From: Purshia tridentata
Taxonomy: Eukaryota; Streptophyta; Magnoliopsida; Rosales; Rosaceae
Assembly (NCBI GenBank): GCA_003254885.1
Contig: QANT01004418.1
Location: 1 to 64,000 of the forward strand
Length of the DNA stretch: 64,000 nt
Reading direction: 5' to 3'
The stretch's first letter is position 1. Each line of letters opens with the position of its first letter. Below are positions 12,501 through 24,059 of the stretch, piece after piece. A program made the position numbers and the translations under genes. The notes beneath the pieces are model-generated. The model saw only the letters and a list, made by a program, of their open reading frames with translations. It searched no databases and was not told the DNA's origin.

Positions 12501-13420
12501 ATTGCAATAGGGAAGAAAACATATTATTATGGCAAAGATTCATGATACCACGAATTACTTTTGGTGTGCCCTTGGAGGAGATGATTTGTGGGAAGAGAGC
12601 TGCTCCCATGGTAATCCATCTTTTATTTCATTGCTTATATTTATAAAAATTTAATACTCCTGACAGAACTGATGTAATTTTCTCTCCATAATTTTGGTGG
12701 AAAGATCATAAAACTTTCCCCTAACTTCAGATATGTTCCTTTCTAATTATTACTATCATTTATTGTCCTTTGCTTTCTTGCCAAAGTGCAGAGGCATAAA
12801 TTTCATACTTACAAAGTTACAAGTGAATATATTTCAAGGTAATAAGAAAATTGTAATTTGGAAATATTATGAAATAGATTAGCCAGCACAGAGGGGGAAA
12901 AGCATCTGAAGTATAATCTTAAAAAGGTTAAATCTAAGCTTGTGTGTTGGTTAATAGTTGTTATACCCTTCCTTTATTCTTTTTCTTTTCTTTTTCTTCC
13001 CTTAATAACAGGTTAAGGCACTTTTCGAATTATATGCAAAGGAGAAGTATATTCTTGTAGTGAATCAACAAAAAAGTGACTTTGAGGTCTTTGTTTCATT
13101 CAAGGTACGCATTAGAATTTCTTATAAGGATTTATAGAAGTTCTTTGTCTTCAAAGTTTAATCAACCTTGATATTGGGAAAAAATGCAGGTGGGAGCTAC
13201 AAGTATCTCAGTTTTACGAAGTGTGTGGCAGGCTTATTGGCTACATGAGAACTGGAATAGCTTGGGTAATGCGTTTGACCTGCTTTCGAAAAGCCTTTTG
13301 GAGATGGAAGATAGGTTTGAGGACTTCATCCAACAGTTAAATGCAATTGGATGGGATACAAAGGAAATAAATTTGAAGGTCCCCAAGAAAATTTCCCTTG
13401 ATGAATTGAGCCCCATTTGA
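9580..13420 (+). CDS. RUS5: Root UVB sensitive protein 5 (RUS family, DUF647)
   Basis: This is a member of the plant RUS family (DUF647 / vitamin B6-dependent UV-B response proteins). RUS1 and RUS2 act in UV-B sensing and auxin transport; the RUS5 function is not established. Fifteen exons join in frame: 9580-9737, 9879-9938, 10198-10349, 10558-10658, 10727-10800, 10966-11012, 11093-11171, 11251-11323, 11520-11609, 11796-11855, 12031-12144, 12344-12404, 12492-12610, 13012-13104 and 13190-13420. They give 503 residues, close to the remembered Arabidopsis length. DUF647 hallmarks are the FILPAGFPG block, KDGIGAVGRLFIGGRFGNLFDDDPK, ADFIGSAGS and FAISGNVGDVAAKEE (each seen in the translation). 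The N-terminus is Ser-rich with few acidic residues over the first 35 positions, consistent with a plastid transit peptide. Exon 5 contains a GCT-rich run encoding alternating Ala. The next gene upstream is the carrier, as in Arabidopsis chromosome 5 (At5g01500-01510, from memory). Confidence 0.92.
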
Positions 13421-15360
13421 GTTATCAAATATTTGCATCAGAATGTCTTTGTTATTAGCGTGAAGATGACATTTGGATGTTGATCTGCCAAAATAGACAT
13501 GCTGGTTCAAAGACACAATCAAGCATCGAGATGACATTTGGATTTGCAGTCTGGTTCTTCCATGAGCCAATTTTTCCCAAGAGCAAAGGAGCTGAGCCAC
13601 GGAGGCCATTTAGATGGTATTTTGACAGGAATCATAATTGGCATTGCATGGTCGAGTTGGGGTTGGTTCTAGTTGATTTTTAGGTGGAGTGTAAATATTG
13701 TTTATATAGAATCATAGATGAGTAGTTTTTGTCTTCTTTAAAGATTTGTGGACCCAAGTGGCCAAAAAAAAAAATTTTGTGGACCCAAATTCTTGTTCTT
13801 ATGATAGAATATGGACCATACCCTGGAATATCTTTCTGCTTCATGATTACTCTGAACTCTGATTCAGCAATGCTACAGTTTGGAGTGACAACCTCAAGTA
13901 TGTGCTTTCCCCTGCAGTCTGTGTTTTTTTTATTATATTATCTGTTCATGATTCTTGCAGTCTGGCCCTAATGCTACTCTCACTCAAAGTAAGGGATGAG
14001 ATGAAGGCTGGGCCCAGATGATAATGATTATATGGCGCCAGAAATTAAAAGCCCAATACAGGAGGTGGGCCTGTCTAAGAGGAGTGGTTGTGAAGCTCTG
14101 TTTCAATAGAATTGCCTGATTTGTTTCAGCTACTAGAAAAACCCAACAAAGAATACAAGGTATGTGCTATGTCTCCCATCAAGTCAAATTCATGAATATT
14201 ATTGGCAGGTGACAAAGCTGTTTGCTCTCCTCTGAGGTATCCTAGATGTCCAGTTGAACATCAAAAGTTTACTTCAATTAATTTAAAATTGCTGCCTGTT
14301 GCCCACACTCTAGCTTTGGATTTTCGTGCTTAACAAACAGCTAAGTACTCTCTCTCTCTACTCAGCCATTTTGTTTTTATTTTTTATTGTTAAGGGTTCC
14401 TTATCAGCCAGTAACATCACTAAGAATTAAGAAATCACACCCTCCCTGCTATGTGGTATTATGTTATTAACTCAAGGGTGTGTTGGGCCTCATCAATAGA
14501 TCCAATGTTAACGGTGATAAATATCGTTTATGAATTATATGCAACTCTTTTGTGTCAAGGAATTTGTGCATGCTGACAGTCACTTGTGACATCTCTATCG
14601 CAAAATACATATAGGTCTCATCATATAAAAGTAGGTCTTACATAACATACATGTTATAAACAGAGAGATCAAATGTGACCATCACATTCAATGAAAACAG
14701 AGAACTTTCCCTTGTTTGTAGCTAAGTTAATTTGTCTACCCTGCAAGCAAATGGTAGCTTATCACTCTACGATTGTTTTTATGCTTTTTAGTTAATCTCG
14801 CAGGAGAGGTTGGCTTGTCATTATCATCCAACCAAATCATTAAGTTCAGTGTTCCTTACATTTGTTTATGCAGTCAACTCGATAGTTAATATAAGCTGCC
14901 AGTCGTACATATATGGTGGTGGTAAGGAATTCATTTCTACCCCGTTTATTTATTCATACGAATTCTCAAATTTATTATGATACGTACTACCAATTGACAT
15001 CGAGCTCAATTTTTTTTTTCTTTTCCGTAAATATGAGAAGTGAGAACCTTTTTATTTCTATTTTTATACATAGAACCGTTATTATCGTATACAGGGTTAC
15101 TGTGAAATATAAGACGAGGTTGGAACGTTGATTGCATCTCATATTAATCTTGCATCTTGTATTATTAGAAAAAAAAAGTTTGAAAATTAGACAAAACTCA
15201 GTATTTAAAAATTACATATTTTAATTTTTTTGTTTGGTTTCAAAAACAAAAAATTTTATAAATTCAATGTGGAAAAAAGATCGCTATAAATTCAACTTTA
15301 AATTCTACTTAAATTGATGTTATTTTTTAAAATTTAAAATTTTATAAAATAAAAAAAAGT
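13421..15360. other. RUS5 3' UTR and AT-rich intergenic DNA
   Basis: The first 300-500 bases are probably 3' UTR; a 16-base stretch (GAGATGACATTTGGAT or close to it) occurs twice near 13465 and 13530. From there to 15360 I see no protein, RNA gene or clear transposon end. Open frames such as 14913-15131 are short and unlike any protein I recognise. Confidence 0.4.
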
Positions 15361-15394
15361 TATGTCCACTCATCACCTTACCAAAGAATCATAA

Positions 15395-15645
15395 TACCAC
15401 CATCACACTGTCGCCAGCATCGCCACCACTACCACTTCCACCACCACGTTGCCACCGCCATCACCGCCACCACTGCCACCATCGCCACCGCTACCACCAT
15501 CATTGCTGCTACCACCACCATCACTGCTGCTACCACCGACATCACTTTCGCTACTGCCACCATCACCACTACCCCCATTTTTGCTACCACTATTTCTCTC
15601 ACCTCTTGTGGGTCATCCCCCTACCAACGTGATCAACTCCCCATA
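15395..15645 (+). repeat. Imperfect CCA/CCG trinucleotide-rich tract
   Basis: About 250 bp consist almost entirely of CCACCA/CCACCG/CATCAC triplets, in strong contrast to AT-rich flanks. The plus-strand frame 15449-15646 therefore reads as a Pro/Ser/Leu low-complexity peptide. There is no promoter, splice structure or conserved domain. A three-copy TTGAATTTT repeat follows near 15723. I regard it as an expanded, mutated microsatellite rather than a gene. Confidence 0.6.
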
Positions 15646-16059
15646 AGAATCATCTTTATTGTTGCCACCATCACGATCACTCGCTTATAATTGATGGCAT
15701 AAGAAAATAAAACTACTAGAAATTTTGAATTTTGAATTTTGAATTTTATTATGTTTATATGTTAGCCAAACAAAATAATTTACATACTCTAGAATTTTAA
15801 ATCACATCATTTTAATTTTAATTAATTATAAATTCTTTAGTATTTTCAAACGACTTCATCCAAACACTATAATCACTAATCCACCCAATATGTATGATCG
15901 GTTGTCCTATTATCCAACAGGTACTTCCTAGTGAGAAGCTTTTCTATGTTTTGATGTATTCATTCATAGGTGGAGGTAACCAATTACTTTATGCGTGAAG
16001 ATATATATGACGTGTCTTATTATTGTCAACTTGTCATACATTTAGTCTACTTATATTTT
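15646..16059. other. AT-rich intergenic DNA
   Basis: No gene or clear element is visible. The stretches TTGTTTGGTTT (about 15225) and CATCCAAACAC (about 15860) could be weak ends of a degraded inverted-repeat element spanning the trinucleotide tract, but I could not find a target-site duplication. Confidence 0.25.
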
Positions 16060-16173
16060 CAGGAAGGATCCATTGTGGGATTCCCACAAATTAGAAGTTT
16101 ATGGGATCTCCCTTGTGGGGCCCACACGAGGTGTTTATCTAATTTGTGGGAATCCCACAATGGATCCTTCCTG
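16060..16173. mobile_element. 114-bp foldback MITE with 36-bp perfect TIRs
   Basis: The arms 16060-16095 and 16138-16173 are perfect reverse complements over 36 nt, beginning CAGGAAGGATCCATTGTGGG. The loop is 42 nt. The 10-mer CTTATATTTT lies directly outside both ends (16050-16059 and 16174-16183), a clean target-site duplication. The 10-bp duplication fits Mutator-type insertion better than hAT (8 bp), although the CAGG terminus is not typical of MULEs. Perfect arms imply a young insertion. Confidence 0.9.
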
Positions 16174-16183
16174 CTTATATTTT

Positions 16184-17085
16184 ATGCAATTTGATCAGTC
16201 ACTTATAATAAGTTATAACCATTGGCAATTATAAAGCACTAAAACATGTATAACCTAAATTCAACTGGGTACCAGAGATGCGAGTGGTCGGCACTTTTCT
16301 TATCACTATTTGCCACTTCATTTTTATTTTTTTTCAGACTTACTATGAGCTTTATTTATTTATGACCAACAAGCAACATCTTATTATGTAAGAATTAATA
16401 AAAAAATTAAAATCATAATTACTTTTAATATAACTAATTTTTTAGTGGTATAGCTCGCATCCACGTGATGAAGATAGCTTTAGTTTTTATTTTTTTATTT
16501 TTTTTGTTTTTTGCTAACTGAATTTATTAAACCTAGTTGGTGGGCTCTAATTTCTAAAGCAATAAGAACATACGATTATGGGCTACAACTCGGCAAGAAA
16601 CCTCTAGTGGAATGTCTTTATTTAAATTCAATCCTTCCCCAGCTGGAGATCAGATCAGATGGAAAAACAAAAGAAAATGGATAAAAGAGCTTACTAGAGT
16701 ATTACAGTGCAATCTCGATCACCATCATGGATTTAAAGTTCAACAATACATTCATCTATGGATGGCATATATTAATGAAATTATCCTCTAATAAAATTGA
16801 AAGGCAAAAATAAAAGTATTATCATCATCAAAAATCTTTAATATTAATTGAGCTAAGAGTCAAAACTTGTTGAAAAATCAAACCCCTTTTAATCTAATCG
16901 ATGGGGCACCAAATCATGCGAGTCCATATTATATAAATTCTTCACTAATTTTTTCCTTAAATCTAAGCATTATTTGGCTATATATGATTATATGTGTATA
17001 GGACACGATATACTACACGCGAGTCCGGGATTTTAAAACCTGGACGATACGGTGGGGGATGTGGTGGGGTCCATTCCTTGACCAA
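16184..17085. other. Intergenic DNA upstream of AIRP2
   Basis: AT-rich with poly-T tracts near 16320 and 16490. No gene or well-bounded element is seen. Confidence 0.4.
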
Positions 17086-17445
17086 TCACGACACGTCGCG
17101 CTTGAAATAACCACCAAGCAAGGGACCCACAACTAACGGTTGAACCAGATCGCCCATGCAATCCACGTGTCGACCGGGCCGCTGCCGTTGGCGATACTCG
17201 GATTTAACGCCTGTAGGTGTACAAAGGTCCTCTGCACCCATCGTGAATACGACGCCGTATCCTGTAAGCAGTACACCACAGCGCGGTGAGCTCAGTTGCG
17301 GGTGGTGATGAAAAATATCGGGAAACAGCTCGTCATTAATATCGAGGCAAAGCGAAGGGTAAATCCGTAATATGAAATGATCTCCTCTCTTTCTTCTTCG
17401 CATTAATTTATATAAACTAAGAGATAGAGTGTTACGTGTGCTCTA
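17086..17445 (+). promoter_or_regulatory. AIRP2 promoter with ABRE/G-box motifs and a TATA box
   Basis: A GC-richer stretch precedes AIRP2. It contains CCACGTGTC at 17163-17171 (G-box core CACGTG 17164-17169, an excellent ABRE), an ACACGTC core at 17091-17097 and ACGTGTG at 17434-17440. A TATATAAA TATA box lies at 17409-17416. ABREs bind ABF/AREB bZIP factors in ABA signalling. Their presence fits AIRP2 being an ABA-responsive gene in Arabidopsis. Motif positions are direct observations; function is inferred. Confidence 0.6.
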
Positions 17446-17500
17446 AGCGAAAGCCAAGTAAGCCCCACCTCCTTCTCTCTGTCTCTGAAGCCTTCTCACA

Positions 17501-17689
17501 GTGCAAGATTCTCTCAAGCTAACGCTAAGCAGTTACACCCCAAAACCAAAAATATTATCAGAATTTTTCTCTTTCTCATTTTACACAGAGAGAGAGAAAG
17601 AAGCGATAGTCAGTCAGAGTGGTTGGTTGGGTCATATTTTGGGGTCATGGATATTAGCGTTGGGAATTGAGGTGGGAGTGAATGTTTAG
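17501..17689 (+). other. 62-codon upstream ORF in the AIRP2 leader
   Basis: An AUG-initiated frame of 62 codons ends 51 nt before the AIRP2 start at 17741. It lies downstream of the TATA box and would be in the mRNA leader if transcription starts near 17445. Two further short AUG frames follow before 17741. The peptide is not recognised. It could dampen AIRP2 translation. Confidence 0.4.
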
Positions 17690-17740
17690 GGTTTTTGATG
17701 GGTGAGCTTGTTGAATGAAAGTATAAGGAGGAGCCCAAAA

Positions 17741-20200
17741 ATGCGCAAGTCTTTCAAGGATTCCCTCAAGGCACTTGAAGCTGATATTCAGTTTGCCAAT
17801 ACTCTGTAAGACTCTTTTTCTCTCACTATCTTCATTTCTGTTTCTCTATTAATATGTGTGAGTTATCTAATTCTGGTTCATGCCCAGTTTCTCTCCTTTC
17901 TTCTTTTTTGTGATAATGATGGCAAGTGGTCGTATTAGCAATTCGATGATTTTCAGTTTTTTCATGTCAATTTGTTTACATTTTCATTTTTTCCGGAATT
18001 TTTCATGTACTTTGCACCAGACTTACAGATAGTACATGTTGAATCAGAGGTATTAGTGTGAAATTTTAACCAGATATTTTGTAGCATAGGATTAACGGTC
18101 TCTTGTTGTATATAGAAATGATTCTGCTCCGACCCAATTCACAATTACTTTGATTTATGAATGGTAGACTGCATGCTTTAAATTCAAAGCATATTTATAG
18201 AATTGGGTTCCCTATATAAGACTCGTTATATCCAATCTGCCTCTTCATTTGGTGGTTGTTGGATGGCTGCTAGAAGGTTTGTGCTGATAGAACAGAGTAT
18301 TTGAACTCAATTATCTTCTGTTCTGTAGGAGGATTTGAGCGCCTTCCTTGAGTTTCTCCCTAACTTGTTTGAGGGAATTGTCGGCTGCAATTATTTGATG
18401 TTTTCCAATTCCTTGAGTTGGGTATCTTATTTGTGTAGAATCTTCTGTCAGAGTCTGCAGCTAATTTTGATAAAAGCTAATATCCTAATCTTATCCCCGC
18501 TAATGAGGGAACTTTTGCTTGCCCATCGTGCAATTTTATATTTTAGGTTCCCAAATTTTGTTTTCATGCATCATTTACTTTGGACATTCCTGAAGGGAAG
18601 AGGAGAGTTAGTATCTTGCAGGTCTCATCCCTTGGAATTTAATTTCTTTTTCTGTACAGTGTTTTTAACTTGTAAGATATATATTGTGATACAGGGCGTC
18701 TGATTATCCAAGGGAATATGATGGTGCCTGCCTCCAGATGAGATTATCCTACAGTCCAGCCGCTCAATTTTTTCTGTTTCTTATTCAGTGGACTGATTGT
18801 CACCTTGCTGGTGCCTTGGGATTGCTTAGAATTCTTATATACAAGGTAAATTGCACTATAGTTAATTGATAGTGACCCCTCCTTCTAACATCTTACTAGA
18901 TGTAAATAGTAATAAAGAAATTGTAACTTGTTGTCATGGGTGTGATGGTATCATTTTTGTCGCAGGCATACGAGGATGGGAAGACCACCATGTCTATTCA
19001 TGAAAGAAAAGCTAGTCTAAAAGAGTTCTACAGTAAGTAAAATTGAAGGAAATTTGTATTCTTCTATAAATTCTTGAAAATAAATGTTTATAATTTGGTG
19101 TTACTGTTTTTAAAAAACTAAGATATGCAACTGTTTAGAAATCCTATTTTGACCATTCAAAAACAGGCGTAATATTTCCCTCATTGTTGCAACTTCAAAG
19201 AGGAATGACTGATGTTGAAGACAGGAAACAGAAAGAAATATGTGCCAAGTACAAGAGAAAAGATGAGATGAACAAAGGAAAGCTCTCTGAAATTGATTTA
19301 GAGCGAGAAGAAGAATGTGGTATTTGCATGGAGGTGAACAGCAAGGTCGTATTGCCCAATTGCAGTCATTCTATGTGCATGAAGTGCTACCGAAACTGGT
19401 AAGCAGCTGTTAATGTCTCTCTTTTTTGTAATCCTTGTCTTTTTTCTTTTGAACCTATTATATTTGCTTCTTCTTAAACAATCTTCATTCTTTTTCCCAA
19501 CGCTCTTCTGAAGAATGTAGAGGTTACTTATTAGATGATAACAAATTCTAAACAGTCCAATATTTTTCCATTTAGATTCAGTTTTCCTTACAAAAAATGG
19601 TTGTTTCAAGTGATTTTTCGCTTGAACATATCTATCACATACATGCCCTTGAAACACAATCATTTAGATGGGTAAACTTAAATTTGAAGTTGAGGGATTC
19701 CCATCAACATTCATGATCTTGATGATCTGATCTCATGGTAAATCTTTCTTGGCTAAATGCTTCTGTACTGTAGGAGTGCATAACAATTGGAGACAACTAC
19801 TATTATGAATGTAATATGAATTAGAAACGACAAGTTGGTCTTTTCTTCTCACTAGTCTTTGGTGTTAACATAGCACCATGGTTAAATGGTCACTGGCATT
19901 CATAATCTAGATGTAAGATATCTGTTTTCTTGACCATATCATGCATGTAATTCTACACAGCTAAGAAGATTGCCCTTTTTGGATTTATCTAGGCGAACAC
20001 GGTCTCAGTCATGCCCCTTCTGCCGGGACAGCCTCAAAAGAATCAACTCATGTGACCTTTGGATCTACACCAGCAACAATGAGATTGTTGACCTGTCTGC
20101 AATCTCTAGGGAGAATTTGAAGAGACTTTTTATCTACATTGATAAGCTGCCCCTCATTGTTCCAAATCCAGCGTTTGTTTCTTATGACCTTTATCGATAA
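17741..20200 (+). CDS. AIRP2: RING-type E3 ubiquitin ligase AIRP2
   Basis: This E3 ligase is homologous to Arabidopsis ABA-insensitive RING protein 2 (At5g01520, from memory), a positive factor in ABA and drought responses that probably acts in the cytosol. Five exons join in frame: 17741-17805, 18695-18845, 18966-19032, 19167-19398 and 19993-20200, giving 240 residues. The N-terminal 90 residues are the family-specific region (MRKSFKDSLKALEADIQFAN at the start). A charged Lys/Glu linker (about 110-140) precedes a C3HC4 RING at 145-182: C145/C148, C160/H162, C165/C168 and C179/C182. The last exon supplies the final Cys pair. Intron 1 is long (about 890 bp) and contains an open frame (18335-18703) that does not look like coding sequence. 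RUS5 upstream and LHCB4 downstream match the remembered Arabidopsis chromosome 5 order. Confidence 0.94.
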
Positions 20201-20587
20201 GGCCTCATATGCAAATAAGTGCAATTTACACGGACTGAAAACTCTTACCTGTATGTGACAACTTGTTGATTGTATGTAATTATGATCCAATTCTTTCCAT
20301 CTTTCTTAATATTGGAAAATGTAAATAGTGTTCATGGCTTTGAAACTTCCCTCATTTGTAATCACATCCCTAACATTATTCGTGCTAGTTTACAGGTTCT
20401 TTATTTTTGTAAAGGCATGGAAACTTTTTATTCTCTATGGGTAATCCTGAAGATTACTCTCATCTTTTCGAAAACAAAGAAAGAGATGAATGCTACATAT
20501 GCCTTCAGTAATTATTCTGTTGGTTCTATTTTTTCTAATCGTTTGTTCTTATCTTTTTTCCTTGTTCAATGTACGCTTTATTTTTTT

Positions 20588-20621
20588 GGGGTTGGGGGGT
20601 TCGGGATTGGGACCTGGGGGG
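20588..20621 (+). other. G-quadruplex-forming motif
   Basis: Five runs of three to six G occur within 34 nt, separated by loops TT, TTC, ATT and ACCT. This meets the classical four-tract G4 pattern with short loops, in an otherwise AT-rich stretch. It lies about 390 bp past the AIRP2 stop, on the coding strand of that gene, and could be in its distal 3' UTR or just beyond. Confidence 0.75.
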
Positions 20622-21191
20622 AAGAGAACCAAAAACAATAGGGCAGTACAGAGTACAGACCCAAAACAAAAAAAAGGGAAGAACCAGCTCACCAAATTAA
20701 TAATTGGTGAGAGTAGCAAAAAATTCTCTTGGGCTTCGTTTGGCAAAGATTATATGGTAATTTTCTTAACCACCACTAGAACAAATGTTTAAAGTAGATG
20801 AAATTAAAGTGTAGGGGATAGTTACCTGTTAAGTGAAATAAATCTGGACTCCATGGGAAAAAAGGAATTAGCCAGGTAGAAGATTCTAGCTCATAGCTCA
20901 TAGCTCATAGCTCATGTATGTAAATCTCCTTAAAAGAGTACACTTGCATTTCAGGGACATCATTTAAGCTAAATTAACTAATATACACGAAATGAAGAGT
21001 TACTGTTAACTGACGGAGGAAGGCTTCTGCTGATTGGTTACTCTAGTAATTACATGAAATTGACACAGCAGTACAAAACAATTGTTTCCTCTTCCAAAAA
21101 GCACCACATGCAGCCTGAGCTTAGGAATATTCAAAACCTAATATTTTCCAACTACAATAACTATCGTGCACAGGCCAAGGAGTATACAATT
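20622..21191. other. Convergent intergenic region between AIRP2 and HMGB1
   Basis: No gene is seen. A short AGCTCAT tandem repeat (about four units) occurs near 20889-20915. The part next to 21190 is the 3' UTR of the minus-strand HMGB gene. The plus-strand frames 21054-21341 and 21166-21351 are antisense images of its Glu/Asp tail. Confidence 0.5.
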
Positions 21192-23306
21192 TCAATCATC
21201 ATCTTCATCATCGTCGTCATCGTCTTCCTCCGCTTCCTCCTCCTCCTCCTCCTCCTCTTCCACCTCCTCTTTTGGCTGCTCCTCCTACAAAGAAACAAGA
21301 CATTCATGCTTGCATCAGAACTATGGAAGGAAATTTTTTAAGTGGAACTAATGAAATGACACATGGTACATACAAACCACAGCCACAGCATTCCATATCT
21401 CAACTCCCAGATAGTGTTTACAATAGTGACCATAAAATCTTGTATGAATAATAGTCTTGATATTTCTTAATCTCTTCTTCTTATTTTCTTTTTTGATACT
21501 TCCCACCTATTCCAACACTGCCATCAGGCTTTTTCCATAGAGAGACATGCAGTGTCTTCAAACCTTACATTCCATTCATAAAACATCTTCAACCATCTTT
21601 TTGGGCTACTCTCCACTTTTGGCTCCCACGCTATTTTCACTTCCACTCGAGACGTGGAAGTGGATGACAACACATTAAAGCAACTACTTACACATAACAC
21701 CCAAATCTGGAGCCAAATCCACAGCATGCCACCATAAGGCAAGGTTATGTTCTTCTGACAACTAAGCATAAAGGTATTAAGTCTACAATAAAGCCGCACT
21801 CTTCTTCTCCAAAAAATTTAAGCCCCCCACCTCAACAAGATCAGCAAATTAAAAGTGAAGGAACATCCAATTCAAACCGAATGCAATGCTCTTCATAAAA
21901 TTATTTACTTTGCCAACACCCAAGACACAGGATTACCATGACGAGGGTGGGAAAACAAAATTACAAAGATAAACAAGCCAACCGAAAGTAAGATAGATAG
22001 GACTACCTCCCCACTAGCCTCATCCTCTTCATCATTCACTTCAGATTTTGATCTCTCCGACTCTTCATCACCATCATCTGCCTCACTTTCCTGTGAATAG
22101 TACAAGCAAAATAAAAAAGTAATAATCTAACACAACTATTTCTTATAATTGGAAGGTTGACATGGAAAAATTTCTCACCTGCTTTTTGTTGTAGGCTTTC
22201 ATTTGCTTTTCATACTCAACCTTCCTTTTTGCAGCCTTGGCTTCATATGGAGCTTTTTCCTTTCAGACCACGGAGACAAATGAAGGTAAGTGACACCAGA
22301 CACAAACTTCACAAAAATCAAGCGGAACATGTTTGATTGCTTATCAATCTACGAACCAAAACCCTATGTCTCCTGGAATGCTATTCCCACAGTTCATTTT
22401 AAATGCACATTCCCCAGCTTACAAATAAATAGCCATTGAAAAACAGAGGTGACAAAAAAATTTAAAAAAATAAAAGAACTAAAAAATTTGTATCCACAAA
22501 TGAACTTGAAAACTTATCAAAGCAATCATTCTCAAATTAGAAAACAGTTCTACAAACACCAAAAACAATAGAATACTTACAGCATCAGATAGGGATCTCC
22601 ACCTGTCTCCTCCAGCTTTTCCAACCTTCAATGGAGAATACAATTAAAAAATCAATTTTCTTTATCATATAGGACAAGAATAGACCGGATCCATTGCATA
22701 TGGTACAATCATGGATTACTTACAGCAGATACAGCCTTCAAGGTAGGGTTCTCTTTCTTGAACTCCTTCCTGAACTCCTCACTAATGACATAAACATACC
22801 ACAATTCAGACAAATCTTCAAAGTACAACAATTGGATGATTTCACTACCTAAAGTATTGAAAAGGAGATACAAACAGGAAGACAAAAAAGGCACTAGGTG
22901 GCCTCTTAGGCTTGTTGGGGTCTTTCTTCGCCTTTTTCTCCTTCTTGGCCTTTCGTTTGCTACTCTTGTCAACTGCAACAGTAGCCTTACGTTTCCCGAC
23001 CCTTCTGCAAATCATAAGAGATATGTATGATACATCACTACTATTATATTAATATACACCTATTATATAACATTGACATTGAGTATGTCAGTGCAGATTC
23101 TAGTATAACTGACAACCTCAACAATGGCCGAGAAACCTAACACCTTAAAAGAGATACTTCTGCGAAGCGATCATCACGCCTTAAAAACCAAACAAATGCA
23201 TGAATTGTAAGCAAATGGAATAGAGAAAGCTAACTAACCTATCATCCACAGGTTCTAGAGCTTCCTTGGAATTCTTTGCTGCCCCCTTTCCCTTGGCAGC
23301 CCTCAT
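21192..23306 (-). CDS. HMGB1: High mobility group B protein, HMGB1 type
   Basis: This is a nuclear architectural DNA-bending chromatin protein. Seven minus-strand exons join in frame: 23239-23306, 22876-23004, 22724-22781, 22581-22625, 22179-22259, 22007-22090 and 21192-21284, giving 185 residues. A Lys-rich N-terminal tail (1-50) includes KRKAKKEKKAKKD. One HMG box (about 52-120) starts at PNKPKRPPSAFFVF and contains AVGKAGGDRW and AEKAPYEAKAAKRKVEYEKQ. The tail ends in a long run of Glu then Asp, from about 155. The extended basic N-terminus with EALEPVDDR fits the HMGB1 subgroup as I remember it (At3g51880). A donor at 23927-23928 on the minus strand suggests a further non-coding first exon at about 23929-24050, with an intron in the 5' UTR. 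It converges with AIRP2. Confidence 0.94.
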
Positions 23307-24059
23307 TGTTACAAGATTGGTGTCTGTATGTCAGAATATAAAAATTAAATCTTTTCCTGATCGTACACAAAACTTGAGAAAAAGAGGTCAAACAGCAACA
23401 CACAACCTTAGCTCAAGCAGCCCAGGAGATAACGCAGTATTTTCGAATCATAAGAGTCGACGCGCACACAATGCATTCATTCCATACATATCAACATCAT
23501 CTGGCGTATTCACATACATACATGCATGATCAAGACTCAAGAGATGGTATTATTATTTTGTTATTTTTCTTATTATCGTTATTATTCCACACAAAAAAGT
23601 TTGAGCTATAATATTTAAGAGAAAAAACATATAGAAAACAAAAGAACGTTTTATATTCAAACTTAATTAGCATAGCTTCAAAACCACTGACTGATCGATA
23701 ATAGCAAAAATGAATAAATTATTCAAGGTTTTCAATACAAACATAACAAGCCATACCAGCCAGAAAAGCTTGAGACTATTTCAATTTCTAAGGGAACCAA
23801 ACAAAGACGATGATACACTATACTTTCTCTTCGCTACATCAATTTTCTCAGCAACCAAACATTACTTTTTTTTCTTTTTTTTTAAAGTAGTAACAGCAGC
23901 GGAAACAGATCTAGAAAAGAGCGTTTACCTTAAAGAGAAGGAATCGGCCGGCAATTCCTCTACGAAACACCAAAAAACCGAAAACAAAAGATAATCAAAG
24001 AGAATTTAGCTTCTCTGCTTGAGAGAGATTGAAAACATAAAATAGTGGGACTAGACTCG

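Noticed and set aside
15449-15646. Proline-rich 65-residue frame
   Set aside because: It is entirely explained by the CCA/CCG triplet tract and has no gene context.
18335-18703. 122-codon frame in AIRP2 intron 1
   Set aside because: It lies wholly between a supported donor and acceptor, is rich in Leu/Phe as random AT-rich frames are, and has no homology I recognise.
21054-21351. Ser-rich plus-strand frames
   Set aside because: They are antisense to the Glu/Asp tail of the HMGB1 gene.
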